Origin: Mesorhizobium sp.
GTDB taxonomy: Bacteria; Pseudomonadota; Alphaproteobacteria; Rhizobiales; Rhizobiaceae
Direction: 5' to 3'
Assembly: GCF_017306585.1 (NCBI RefSeq)
Contig: NZ_JAFKIC010000116.1
Span: 1-64,000 of the forward strand
DNA: 64,000 nt
The notes under the pieces were generated by a model. It searched no databases. It saw only the letters and a list, made by a program, of their open reading frames with translations, and had not been told where the DNA came from. Both the position numbers and the translations under genes were made by a program. Positions within the stretch are counted from its first letter, which is position 1. Every line of letters starts with the position of its first letter. Positions 26,524 to 34,678 of this stretch are shown here, one piece after another.

Positions 26524-28710
26524 ATGGACGCGCAGACCTTTGGCGCATTCCTGTTGTGGCTGATCGTTGCCGCGGTCGTCGTGGTGATCGCCGTCTACAT
26601 CTTGCGCTGGCTCTATCGCCGCTCGACCAAGGAGACGGCGTTCGTGCGCACCGGCTTCATGGGTGAGAAGGTGGTGGTCAATGGCGGGGCCTTCGTCATC
26701 CCCGTGCTGCATGAGATCACCCCGGTCAACATGAACGTGTTGCGCATCGAGGTGCGCCGCGAGGATGCGCTGGCGCTGATCACCAGGAACCGCATGCGTG
26801 TCGACCTGATCGCGGAATTCTTCGTCCGTGTCGGCGCACACCGCGAACTGGTCGCCGCCGCCGCGCAGACGCTCGGTCGGCGCACGCTGCAGCCCGAGAG
26901 CCTGCGCGAACTGCTGGAAGGCAAGTTCGCCGGCGCGCTGCGCACGGTTGCCGCGCAGATGACGTTGGAAGAGATGCATGAATTGCGCGGCGACTATGCC
27001 GCCAAGGTGCGCCGGCTGGCCGAGGAGTCGCTCGCCGCCAATGGCCTCGAGCTGGAGAGCGTTGCCATCGTCGACCTCGACCAGACCAGCCTTGAATATT
27101 TCGATCCGTCCAACGCCTTCGACGCCGAGGGCCTGACGCAATTGACGGAGTCCATCGAGACCCGTCGCCGCATGCGCAACGAAATCGAGCAGCGCACGCT
27201 GGTCGACATCCGCAACCAGAACCTCGATACGCAGCGCAAGGTGCTGGAGATCGACCGCGACACCGAATATGCCCGTCTCGAACAGGAGCGCGAGGTCGAG
27301 GTTCGGCGCGCCGCGCAGCGGTCCGAACTCGCCATCGAGCGCGCCCTGCGTGATCAGGAATCGGAACAGGCGCAGCTTTCCTCACGCGAAGCGGTCGAGA
27401 AATCGCGGCTCAACCAGGAGCGCAACATCACCCAGGAACGCATCAAGAGCGAGGAAGAGACGCAGCGCCGCGAGATCGCGCGCCGCCGCTCGCTCGACGA
27501 GACCGAGATGAAGATGCGCGAACTGACCGAGCGCGAACAGATCGCCCTCGAACTGTCGCTGGAAAAAGCCCGTATCGAGCGCGAGGGCGCGCAGAGCAAG
27601 CTGGAGATCGAGCGCAAGAAACTGCTTGAGGTCGCCGAACTCGAACGCCAGATCGCGCTGGCCGAAAAGGCGCTGGAAGTGACCCGGGCCGAGGCGGAAA
27701 AGCGGCGTGCCGAAATTATCGAGAACCAGGCGACCGAGACGGCGCGCATCGCGCAGGATCGCGTCGTCGACGAGGTGCGCATCGAACGCGAGCGCCATCT
27801 CGAAGCCTTGCAGATCGCCAAGCGCCAGGCCTTCGAGGAGGCCGAGATTTCGGCCAGCGAAGAGGTCGAGCGCGCCCGCATCACCACCGAACGCGGCATC
27901 GAGGAAGCGCGCCTGATCAAGGAGCGTGAAATCCGCCAGCTCGGCGTGGACCGCGACCAGAAGGTGGAGATCGCCGAGATCCAGAAGGCGATCGACGTCG
28001 CCAAAAAGACTCAGGAACGCTCTTCCGCAATCGCCGCAGCCGAGGCCGTCCGCGCCAAGGCGATCCAGGCCGAGGAACAGGCGCTGACCGCGCGCGAGCG
28101 CGAGATCGCCGAGCGCCGCAAGCTGACCGACCTGATCGGCGCCAGCCGGGAGGCCGAACGCGAGGCGCTGCGCGTCACCGCCGCCGCCGAGGCCGAAATG
28201 AAGGCGGCGAAAAGCCTTGCCGAAGCGCAGAAGATCGCCGCACTGGCATCAGCCGAAGCGGAGAAGATTCATGCGCTTGCCGCCGCCCAGCGCTACGAGG
28301 TCGACGCATCCGGTCACCGCCAGCTCAACGAAGCCGAGAACATCCTTTCCGAGGCTGCGCGGGCAGGTCGTCTGCGCGGAAAACTGCTCGACCATATGGA
28401 AGGCATCATCCGCGAAAGCGTCAAGCCGATGGAGAAGATCGACGGCATCAAGATCTTGCATGTCGACGGCATCAATGGCGGGCAGGGGACAAATCGCAAC
28501 GTCACCGACGAGGTGATCGACTCGGCGCTGCGCTACCGCGTGCAGGCGCCGATGATCGACAATCTGATGAAGGAGATCGGCATCGAGGGCGGCTCGCTCG
28601 GCCGCATGACCGACGTGCTGCGCGACGCCAAGGACATCTCCAGCCTCATCCGCGACAAGAAGGGCAAGGGCAAGACGGCCAAGGACGACGATGACGACCG
28701 CGACCATTGA
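26524..28710 (+). CDS. Flotillin-like SPFH/band 7 membrane scaffold protein
   Basis: This 728-residue protein starts with one membrane helix (LLWLIVAAVVVVIAVYIL, about residues 10-28). An SPFH/band 7 domain follows (about 35-200; KVVVNGGAFVIPVLHEITPV is typical of flotillin/YqiK). Residues about 210-600 are a long, very charged coiled coil rich in Glu, Arg and Ala. The end is a flotillin-like C-terminus and a KGKGKTAKDDDDDRDH tail. Bacterial flotillins organise membrane microdomains and transporter complexes. GGGGAGG precedes the ATG. It follows the LivF fusion by 89 bp on the same strand, an unusual place for a flotillin, which more often pairs with NfeD or YuaF-like genes. Confidence 0.92.
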   Translation: MDAQTFGAFLLWLIVAAVVVVIAVYILRWLYRRSTKETAFVRTGFMGEKVVVNGGAFVIPVLHEITPVNMNVLRIEVRREDALALITRNRMRVDLIAEFFVRVGAHRELVAAAAQTLGRRTLQPESLRELLEGKFAGALRTVAAQMTLEEMHELRGDYAAKVRRLAEESLAANGLELESVAIVDLDQTSLEYFDPSNAFDAEGLTQLTESIETRRRMRNEIEQRTLVDIRNQNLDTQRKVLEIDRDTEYARLEQEREVEVRRAAQRSELAIERALRDQESEQAQLSSREAVEKSRLNQERNITQERIKSEEETQRREIARRRSLDETEMKMRELTEREQIALELSLEKARIEREGAQSKLEIERKKLLEVAELERQIALAEKALEVTRAEAEKRRAEIIENQATETARIAQDRVVDEVRIERERHLEALQIAKRQAFEEAEISASEEVERARITTERGIEEARLIKEREIRQLGVDRDQKVEIAEIQKAIDVAKKTQERSSAIAAAEAVRAKAIQAEEQALTAREREIAERRKLTDLIGASREAEREALRVTAAAEAEMKAAKSLAEAQKIAALASAEAEKIHALAAAQRYEVDASGHRQLNEAENILSEAARAGRLRGKLLDHMEGIIRESVKPMEKIDGIKILHVDGINGGQGTNRNVTDEVIDSALRYRVQAPMIDNLMKEIGIEGGSLGRMTDVLRDAKDISSLIRDKKGKGKTAKDDDDDRDH

Positions 28711-28721
28711 GGTGAGCGTCT

Positions 28722-28902
28722 GCGCCGCCCCTCACCTGCCTGCCGGCATCCTCTCCCCGTATAGGGACGGGGAGAGGGGCGCGGTCATTGATGGTTTCGC
28801 AAGTCACCAGCGTTGCAAGGTTGGCGCCGAGGTCGCGGCCAGCCGCTTTTTCCCCGTCACTATACGGGGAGAAATGTCCGGCAGGACAATGAGGGGCGGC
28901 GC
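28722..28902. repeat. Intergenic palindromic repeat element
   Basis: Two inverted arms of about 53 bp stand at 28722-28774 and 28850-28902, separated by 75 bp. Both arms share GCGCCGCCCCTCA at the outside, CTGCCGG in the middle and CTCCCCGTATAG inside. The element fills most of the gap between the flotillin and SRPBCC genes. Its CTCCCCGTATAG-type core looks like the dispersed intergenic repeats of rhizobia. It can fold into a long hairpin that could stabilise or limit the upstream mRNA. Copy number elsewhere cannot be judged from this window. Confidence 0.7.
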
Positions 28903-28962
28903 TGACGGCGACAGGAATATCCCTCAACGCAACCTCCATCGCATTGTCCTCGGCCAGCACGC

Positions 28963-29400
28963 ATGACCAAAGTCTACGTCTCCTCGGTCATCCCCGCGCC
29001 TGCTGCCGAGGTCTGGAAGCTCATCCGCAATTTCAACGGTCTGCCAAGCTGGGCGCCGTTCGTCGCCGAAAGCCGCATCGAGCAGAACGCGCAGCCTGAC
29101 CAGATCGGCTGCATCAGGAATTTCGTGCTCAGGGATGGCGGCCGCATTCGCGAAAGGCTGTTGGCGCTGTCGGACTACGACCTGTCCTGCAGCTACGCCA
29201 TTCTCGAAAGCCCGATGGCGGTGGAAAACTATGTCGCCACCCTGTCGCTGACGCCGATCACCGACGGCAATCTGACGCTTGCCGAGTGGCAGGCGGAGTT
29301 CGACTGCGCGCCGGATCGCGAGGCGTCCCTGATGCAGCAGATCGGCAACGGCGTGTTCCAGACCGCGCTGACCGCGCTGAAACACCAGTTCGGGCGCTGA
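28963..29400 (+). CDS. SRPBCC-domain protein (START/Bet v 1-like)
   Basis: This 145-residue single-domain protein has the SRPBCC fold (polyketide cyclase/dehydrase-like), a small barrel with a deep ligand pocket. The start MTKVYVSSVIPAPAAEVWKL is the usual first strand and helix of the family (PAPAAEVWKLIRNFNGLPSW). It is clearly a paralogue of the N-terminal domain of the next protein. Both carry DGG followed by an RE dipeptide and LLALSD. It lies 9 bp upstream of that gene. The ligand is unknown; a hydrophobic or aromatic catabolite is likely in this company. Confidence 0.85.
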   Translation: MTKVYVSSVIPAPAAEVWKLIRNFNGLPSWAPFVAESRIEQNAQPDQIGCIRNFVLRDGGRIRERLLALSDYDLSCSYAILESPMAVENYVATLSLTPITDGNLTLAEWQAEFDCAPDREASLMQQIGNGVFQTALTALKHQFGR

Positions 29401-29409
29401 CGCCGTCCG

Positions 29410-30933
29410 ATGGTCAAGGTTTGCCAGAGCACCATCATCGATGCGCCGGTCGACGAGGTCTGGGCGATCCTGCGCGATTTCAACGGCCATGACCGCTGGC
29501 ACCCGGCGATCGCCTTCAGCGAGATCGAGGGCGGCGAGCCCGTCGATGCGGTGGGCTCGGTCAGGCATTTCAGGCTGAACGACGGCGGCGAACTGCGCGA
29601 GCAGTTGCTGGCGCTGTCCGACAGGGACCTGCGGCTGAGCTATTGCCTGCTCGAAGCGCCACTGCCGCTGATGGGTTATGTCGCCTCGCTGCGGCTGAAA
29701 CCGGTCACCGACGGCAATGCCACTTTCTGGGAATGGCGATCCGAATTCCATCCGCCGGCACATCGTCGCGAGGAACTGGTCAGGCTGGTCGCCGAAGGCA
29801 TTTATCAGGCCGGCTTCACGGCCGTGCGCGATCTGCTGCGGCGAAATGGAAATACGCGGCTCGAGACGAGGCGGTCCCCGGTGGTTGCCGCGACGATCCC
29901 ATCGGCAGGGTCGCCGCCCGTCGCCTTGGCGGTTGCGCCGAACCAGGCCGCGACGACCCGGGCCATCGTCGTCGAGCGCTATGGCGGACCGGAGGAATTG
30001 CGGCTGAGAGACATCGCGCTGCCGCCGCCGGCTCCGAACGAAGTGCGGATTAGACACACGGTGATCGGCGTCAATTTCATCGACGTCTACTGCCGCACCG
30101 GCTTCTTCGACCTGCTGCGGCCGCCGGGCGTGCCCGGCATGGAGGCGGCCGGGGTCATCGAGGCGGTCGGGTCGGCGGTGTCGGGTTTTGCCGCCGGCGA
30201 CCGTGTCGCCTATGCCTGCCCGCCGGTCGGCGCTTACAGCGAGGCGCGCAACATGGCGCCTGATCTGCTGGTCCGACTATCCGACGACATCTCGGACGAG
30301 ATCGCCGCCGCCGGCTTGCTCAAGGGCGTCACGGCCAGCTTCCTGCTGCACGATGTCCACGCCGTTAAGCCGGGCGACATCGTGCTGATCCATGCGGCTG
30401 CCGGCGGCATTGGCCAATTGCTGGTGCAATGGGCCCGCCATGTCGGCGCCACCGTGATCGCCACCGTGTCGAGCGACGACAAGGCGCGCATCGTCGAGCG
30501 GCTCGGCGCGCATCACGTGATTGTCTATTCCCGGGAGAATTTCGCCGACGTCGTCATGCGGGTGACCGGCGGCAGGGGCGCTGGCGTCGTCTACGACGCG
30601 GTCGGCAACGACACATTCGCCGGCTCGCTCGCCTGTCTTGCCGTGCGCGGTCACCTCGTCAGTTTCGGCCAGGCCTCGGGTCCGGTCGGCAATTGGGATA
30701 TCGGCCGCTTCGCTTCGAAATCGATCACTGTCTCGCGGCCGAACTACGCCCACTATACCGACACGCCGGAAAAGCTCGGCACCCATGTCGTCAGGTTTTT
30801 TCAGGCGCTGCGGCAGGGCGCCGTCAGGGTCGAGGCGCCGACGCGCTACGACCTCGCCGATGCGGCCGACGCGCACCGCGATCTGGAGGCCCGGCGTACC
30901 ACCGGTGCCCTGGTGCTGGTCCCGAAACCGTAA
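29410..30933 (+). CDS. Fusion of SRPBCC domain and quinone oxidoreductase (MDR family)
   Basis: The protein has 507 residues in two modules. Residues 1-145 are an SRPBCC domain close to the preceding protein. After a Pro/Ala-rich linker (about 146-180), residues about 183-507 form a complete zinc-free medium-chain reductase of the QOR type: AIVVERYGGPEELRLRDI, GVNFIDVYCRTGFF, the NADPH fold HAAAGGIGQLLVQWA and RTTGALVLVPKP at the end. QOR enzymes reduce quinones or enones with NADPH. The reading frame is continuous across the join. The fusion suggests that the SRPBCC pocket presents or protects a hydrophobic quinone-like substrate (inference). Confidence 0.88.
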   Translation: MVKVCQSTIIDAPVDEVWAILRDFNGHDRWHPAIAFSEIEGGEPVDAVGSVRHFRLNDGGELREQLLALSDRDLRLSYCLLEAPLPLMGYVASLRLKPVTDGNATFWEWRSEFHPPAHRREELVRLVAEGIYQAGFTAVRDLLRRNGNTRLETRRSPVVAATIPSAGSPPVALAVAPNQAATTRAIVVERYGGPEELRLRDIALPPPAPNEVRIRHTVIGVNFIDVYCRTGFFDLLRPPGVPGMEAAGVIEAVGSAVSGFAAGDRVAYACPPVGAYSEARNMAPDLLVRLSDDISDEIAAAGLLKGVTASFLLHDVHAVKPGDIVLIHAAAGGIGQLLVQWARHVGATVIATVSSDDKARIVERLGAHHVIVYSRENFADVVMRVTGGRGAGVVYDAVGNDTFAGSLACLAVRGHLVSFGQASGPVGNWDIGRFASKSITVSRPNYAHYTDTPEKLGTHVVRFFQALRQGAVRVEAPTRYDLADAADAHRDLEARRTTGALVLVPKP

Positions 30934-31074
30934 CCCAGGCTTAGCCGTCGCACTGGCGTGGATGTCGGTTACGCAGGCGCGTTTCTTCACGCCTTCGCAA
31001 GCGCTGGATGGCCTGCGGCACGTCGCCGACTGTCGTTGTTCGTGCGAGCCAGAACTCAAGTTTGTGATTTGAGA

Positions 31075-31103
31075 GCGTCAATAAATAATTTGACGCGCGC
31101 AAT
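31075..31103. promoter_or_regulatory. LacI-type operator and promoter of the LacI gene
   Basis: Inverted arms GCGTCAA (31075-31081) and TTGACGC (31090-31096) flank an AT-rich spacer. TTGACGCGCGCAAT at 31090-31103 is close to a perfect 14-bp palindrome and contains TTGACG as a possible -35. The 10-mer TTGACGCGCG recurs at 34511 upstream of the oxidoreductase operon. The gene-free stretch 30934-31213 holds nothing else that I can support. Confidence 0.5.
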
Positions 31104-31213
31104 GCTTTTGCGTTGTACTGGAAACGCGAAAATTTGACTGAATAAGTTCGGTCAAGCATTGCGACCCTGCGGCCGCCGCCGCAAGACTGATTCTGGCCGA
31201 TCCGCGAAGGTCG

Positions 31214-32278
31214 GTGAGCAAGGTAAAGGGGCTCCGGATATCGATGGCGGAGAAGACGCACCGCACGATGGACGATTTCGCCAGGGCGTCCGGCGTGTCG
31301 CGGCCGACCCTGTCGAAATATTTCGACGATCCCGCCAGCGTGAAGCCGGCGACGCGGGCCCGCATCGAGGCAGCGCTTCGCTCCTCCGACTATCAGCCCA
31401 ATGTTTTCGCGCGCAATCTCAACCGCAAGCGCACCCGCAATGTCGGCATCGTCGTGCCGGCCATCACCGACCCTTTCTATGCCGAAATGGTCAGCCGCAT
31501 CGAATTGCGCTGCCGCGACGAAGGGTTCTGGCCGATCGTGATCTCCTCGCACGGTTCGCCGAAACTGGAAGCGGAATCGGTCAGAACGCTGATGTCGCTG
31601 AAAGTTGCCGGCGCCATCGTTGCGCCGCTTGGAAAGGTTTCCGAACCAGGCGTCTTCGAGCGGATGAGCGAGGACATTCCGATCGTCTATTTCGACACCT
31701 ATATCGAGGGCGATACGCCTTTCGTAGGCAACGACAACCTGCAGAGCACGTCGACCATCGTCGACTACCTCTGCCGGTCCGGGGAACCGCCGATTTATGT
31801 CGATATTCCGCACGTCAATCACAATTCCGGCGAGCGCCTGCAGAGCTACATCGAAACGATGCGGGCCGCCGGCCTGCAACCGGTCGTGATCAACGCGGCC
31901 AGCGACTATCGCTGGGACTTCGAGCGCATCGGCCATGAATGGATGGACAGGACGCTGGAGAAGGGCGGCCTGCCGGCCCGCACGCTGTTATGTGCCAACG
32001 ACCGTCTCGCCTTCGGCGTCATGTCGGCGGCGTTCTCGCGCGGGTTGAAGATCGGCCGCCGGTCAGACTGCGACTTCCGAGTCGCCGCCCATGACGATCA
32101 TCCGCTGAGCCGCTACACCTGTCCGGCGCTGACCACGATGGCGCAGGATTTCGCCGCCATGGCCGGCCGCAGCGTTGAAATCCTGCTGGCCTTGCTGGAT
32201 GAGGACGAGTCCCCCCGGCAAGATCTGGCGCGCAACGTCAAGCTTGGCGCCACACTGGTGATGCGCCAATCGGCCTGA
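31214..32278 (+). CDS. LacI-family transcriptional regulator
   Basis: This regulator has up to 354 residues. The LacI helix-turn-helix is at the N-terminus (TMDDFARASGVSRPTLSKYF, followed by RIEAALRSSDYQPN). The rest is a periplasmic-binding-like sensor domain beginning NVGIVVPAITDPFYAEMV. Most LacI proteins sense sugars. The GTG at 31214 (GAAGG just upstream) is listed; an ATG at 31244 would remove ten residues and keep the HTH. It faces the convergent esterase gene, and its stop codon is part of a 14-bp tandem repeat. A matching operator near the oxidoreductase promoter suggests that the esterase-oxidoreductase pair is a target. Confidence 0.88.
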   Translation: MSKVKGLRISMAEKTHRTMDDFARASGVSRPTLSKYFDDPASVKPATRARIEAALRSSDYQPNVFARNLNRKRTRNVGIVVPAITDPFYAEMVSRIELRCRDEGFWPIVISSHGSPKLEAESVRTLMSLKVAGAIVAPLGKVSEPGVFERMSEDIPIVYFDTYIEGDTPFVGNDNLQSTSTIVDYLCRSGEPPIYVDIPHVNHNSGERLQSYIETMRAAGLQPVVINAASDYRWDFERIGHEWMDRTLEKGGLPARTLLCANDRLAFGVMSAAFSRGLKIGRRSDCDFRVAAHDDHPLSRYTCPALTTMAQDFAAMAGRSVEILLALLDEDESPRQDLARNVKLGATLVMRQSA

Positions 32279-32309
32279 GTTAGTCGGCCTGAGTTAGTCG
32301 GCTTGAGTT
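32271..32309. repeat. 14-bp tandem repeat across convergent gene ends
   Basis: The unit CGGCCTGAGTTAGT occurs at 32271-32284 and 32285-32298, followed by a partial, slightly changed copy to 32309. The first unit contains the TGA stop of the LacI gene. The second contains the stop codon of the opposite-strand esterase gene. The duplication therefore reset the 3' end of at least one gene without breaking the other. Confidence 0.8.
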
Positions 32310-33244
32310 CGCGTCTGCTGGTACAGCCAGGCAGCCGCCTCGCTCACCGCTTGCCGCGCCGCCAGAATATGCCGGCCCATGGAGACGAAGCCATGGATCT
32401 GGCCCGGCCAATGCCGCAGCACCAGCGGCACCCCTTCGGCCCGCAGACGCTCGGCATAGGCCATGCCTTCGTCTGCGAGGATGTCGTGACCGGCGACAGC
32501 GACGAAGGCGGGAGCCACCCTGGCAAGCCCGGGAGCGAGCAGCGGCGATACGCGCCAGTCCTCGATGTCGTCAGGCGTGCGCACATAATGGTCGCGGAAC
32601 CAGGCCATGGTGGCGGCGGTGAGCCCGAAGCCGTCGCCGAAACGGCGGTAGCTGGCCGCGCCCTGTCGGGCATCGGTGTTGGGATAGATCAGGATCTGGG
32701 CGGCGAGTGGCGGCGCCATCCCGTCGCGGGCAAGCAGCGCCAGCACGGCGGCAAGGTTGCCGCCGGCACTGTCGCCGGCAACGGCGATGCGGGCCGGATC
32801 GATGCCGAGTTCGCCGGCATTGTCCGCCATGAAACGCAGCGCCGCAGCGCAGTCCTCGAGCCCGGCGGGAAATTTGTGCTCCGGCGCCAGGCGATAGTCA
32901 GGGCAGATGACGACGGCGTTGGCCAGATTGGCCAGCCAGCGGCAGATCTCGTCATGCGAGGACAGATTGCCGATGACCCAGCCGCCGCCATGCAGATAGA
33001 GCACGGCGCGCGCGCCTGTTCGCGGCGCGCCGATGCCGCGATGGATGCGGATCGTGATCGGGCTGTTCGCTCCGTCGATCTGCCGATGCGCGGTCGAGGC
33101 GACCGGTTCATGCTCGCCCTGCTGTGTCGGGAACGAAGCGCTATAGGCGGCCCGCGCCGCCTCCACGCTGCCGTTCTCGAACGGCTCGCCGCCGGCCGCG
33201 CGGCCGATTTCGAGCGCGCGCAAGGCATCCGGGTCCAGCGTCAT
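32294..33244 (-). CDS. Alpha/beta hydrolase-3 esterase (HSL family)
   Basis: This esterase of the hormone-sensitive-lipase (type IV) family has about 316 residues. The oxyanion motif HGGGW, the nucleophile motif GDSAGG, and the C-terminal Asp (GHDILADEG) and His (QIHGFVSMGR) are all present. The ATG at 33244 is preferred because GGAG lies 6 nt before it; an ATG at 33259 has no ribosome site. It follows the Gfo/Idh/MocA gene by 23 bp on the same strand and is probably co-transcribed. It likely cleaves short-chain esters, perhaps acetylated sugars (inference). Confidence 0.9.
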   Translation of the reverse strand: MTLDPDALRALEIGRAAGGEPFENGSVEAARAAYSASFPTQQGEHEPVASTAHRQIDGANSPITIRIHRGIGAPRTGARAVLYLHGGGWVIGNLSSHDEICRWLANLANAVVICPDYRLAPEHKFPAGLEDCAAALRFMADNAGELGIDPARIAVAGDSAGGNLAAVLALLARDGMAPPLAAQILIYPNTDARQGAASYRRFGDGFGLTAATMAWFRDHYVRTPDDIEDWRVSPLLAPGLARVAPAFVAVAGHDILADEGMAYAERLRAEGVPLVLRHWPGQIHGFVSMGRHILAARQAVSEAAAWLYQQTRTQAD

Positions 33245-33267
33245 GGGCGTCTCCATCATGGCAACGC

Positions 33268-34416
33268 CTAGGCCAGCAGCCCGCGCGCTTCGTCTTCGGT
33301 CAGCAGCGCCGGCTGGGTGACATCGCCGGATATGGCGACCGAGCTTTTCGTCTCGCCCGAGCGCAGGATCGCCTCCATGATCTCCAGCACATGCAGCGCC
33401 AGATTGCCGGATGCGCGCGGTGCCGCGCCTGTCTGCAGCGAGCGCACCAGATCGGCGACGCCGAGCATGCGGTAGTTGGCGCGGTCGGGCGCGGCGTAGG
33501 GCCAGTTGCGGGCGCCGTAGAGTTCGCCTTCACTCTCGAAATCCCGCCACTGTGCGCCGCGTTCAGAGAGCGAGACAGTGCCGCCGAACGTGTCGGGATC
33601 GGGCAGGCGCAGTGAGCCCTCGGTGCCGTGCAACTCAATCGGGTGGTTGGAATGCTTGAAGACATCCCAAGAAGCGCCGAAGGTGACGGTGGCGCCGGAG
33701 CGGAATTCGAGCAGCGACAGCACGTTGGTCGGCGTGCCGACCTTGAACGTCGTGTTCTTGAACGGACCCTCGGCCGTGATCAGCCGCTCCTCCTGACCCT
33801 TCGTTGCCATTGCCATGACGCGGGCGACCGGCCCGAGCAGGTTGACCAGCATGGTGAGATAATAGGGACCCATGTCGAACACCGGACCGCCGCCCGGCTG
33901 GTAGTAGAATTGCGGATTGGGGTGCCAGTGCTCCATGCCGCGGCCCATCATGAAGGCTGTACCGGCGACCGGCCGGCCGATGGCGCCCTCATTCATCAGG
34001 CGGCGCGCCCGCCGTCCGGCGGCACCCAGGAAGGTATCAGGCGCCGAGCCAAGCAAAACGCCGCGTTTGGCCGCTTCCGCCACCAGGCGGCGACCATCGC
34101 TGGCCGAGGTCGCGAGAGGCTTTTCGGTGAAGACGTGCTTTCCCGCTGAAAGCGCCGAGACCGAAATGTCGAAATGCGCCGCCGGGATGGTCAGGTTGAG
34201 CACGAGATCGATCTCGGGGTCGGCAAGCAGCGCATCGACGCCGAGCGCCCGGATGCCATACTCCTTCGCCCGCAACGCCGCCATGTCGGCCGAGATGTCG
34301 GCGCAGGCGCGCAACTCGACCCCTCCGAAGAGGGCGGCGTTGCGCAGATAGGTCATCGAGATGTTGCCGCACCCGATGACGCCGATGCCAAGCCTGGCTT
34401 GTGATTTCGCCTGCAT
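33268..34416 (-). CDS. Gfo/Idh/MocA-family oxidoreductase
   Basis: This 382-residue NAD(P)-dependent sugar or inositol dehydrogenase starts its Rossmann fold with GIGVIGCGNISMTYL. The family motif EKP follows in AGKHVFTEKPLATS. The C-terminal beta-sheet domain contains GGGPVFDMGPYYLTMLVNL, with the Asp-x-x-x-Tyr-type active-site region. It is the first gene of a two-gene operon with the esterase. A LacI-type operator lies about 95 bp upstream of its start. No sequence feature defines the substrate. Confidence 0.9.
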   Translation of the reverse strand: MQAKSQARLGIGVIGCGNISMTYLRNAALFGGVELRACADISADMAALRAKEYGIRALGVDALLADPEIDLVLNLTIPAAHFDISVSALSAGKHVFTEKPLATSASDGRRLVAEAAKRGVLLGSAPDTFLGAAGRRARRLMNEGAIGRPVAGTAFMMGRGMEHWHPNPQFYYQPGGGPVFDMGPYYLTMLVNLLGPVARVMAMATKGQEERLITAEGPFKNTTFKVGTPTNVLSLLEFRSGATVTFGASWDVFKHSNHPIELHGTEGSLRLPDPDTFGGTVSLSERGAQWRDFESEGELYGARNWPYAAPDRANYRMLGVADLVRSLQTGAAPRASGNLALHVLEIMEAILRSGETKSSVAISGDVTQPALLTEDEARGLLA

Positions 34417-34510
34417 TTCCTGTTGTTCCTCCCAATGCGGTCACGATCTGCCCGATCCGAAGCGGCGGCAACGGATCGCTTTCGGAAAGCGCTATACAAC
34501 ATTTTAAATA

Positions 34511-34524
34511 TTGACGCGCGTAAA
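34511..34524. promoter_or_regulatory. LacI-type operator upstream of the oxidoreductase-esterase operon
   Basis: TTGACGCGCGTAAA is one base from a perfect 14-bp palindrome. It shares its first ten bases with the element at 31090 in front of the LacI gene. It lies in the AT-rich part of the 262-bp gap 34417-34678. The rest of the gap contains nothing that I can support as a gene. Confidence 0.5.
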
Positions 34525-34678
34525 ATTTTTATAGAACATGCGAACATGATGGTGGCATCGGGAGGCTGCCGCCCTGGGAGGAGAAATGCCAGACGTGAAA
34601 AACGGCCGGGCGCCGCTATCAAACCCGTTGGCCATGCCTGCAGCGGATCTTTCCGCCGGGTCGGCGACCGCCGCCGGT

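Noticed and set aside
28691..28966. Short plus-strand frame of 91 codons between flotillin and SRPBCC genes
   Set aside because: It lies almost wholly in the palindromic repeat element and has no protein-like composition.
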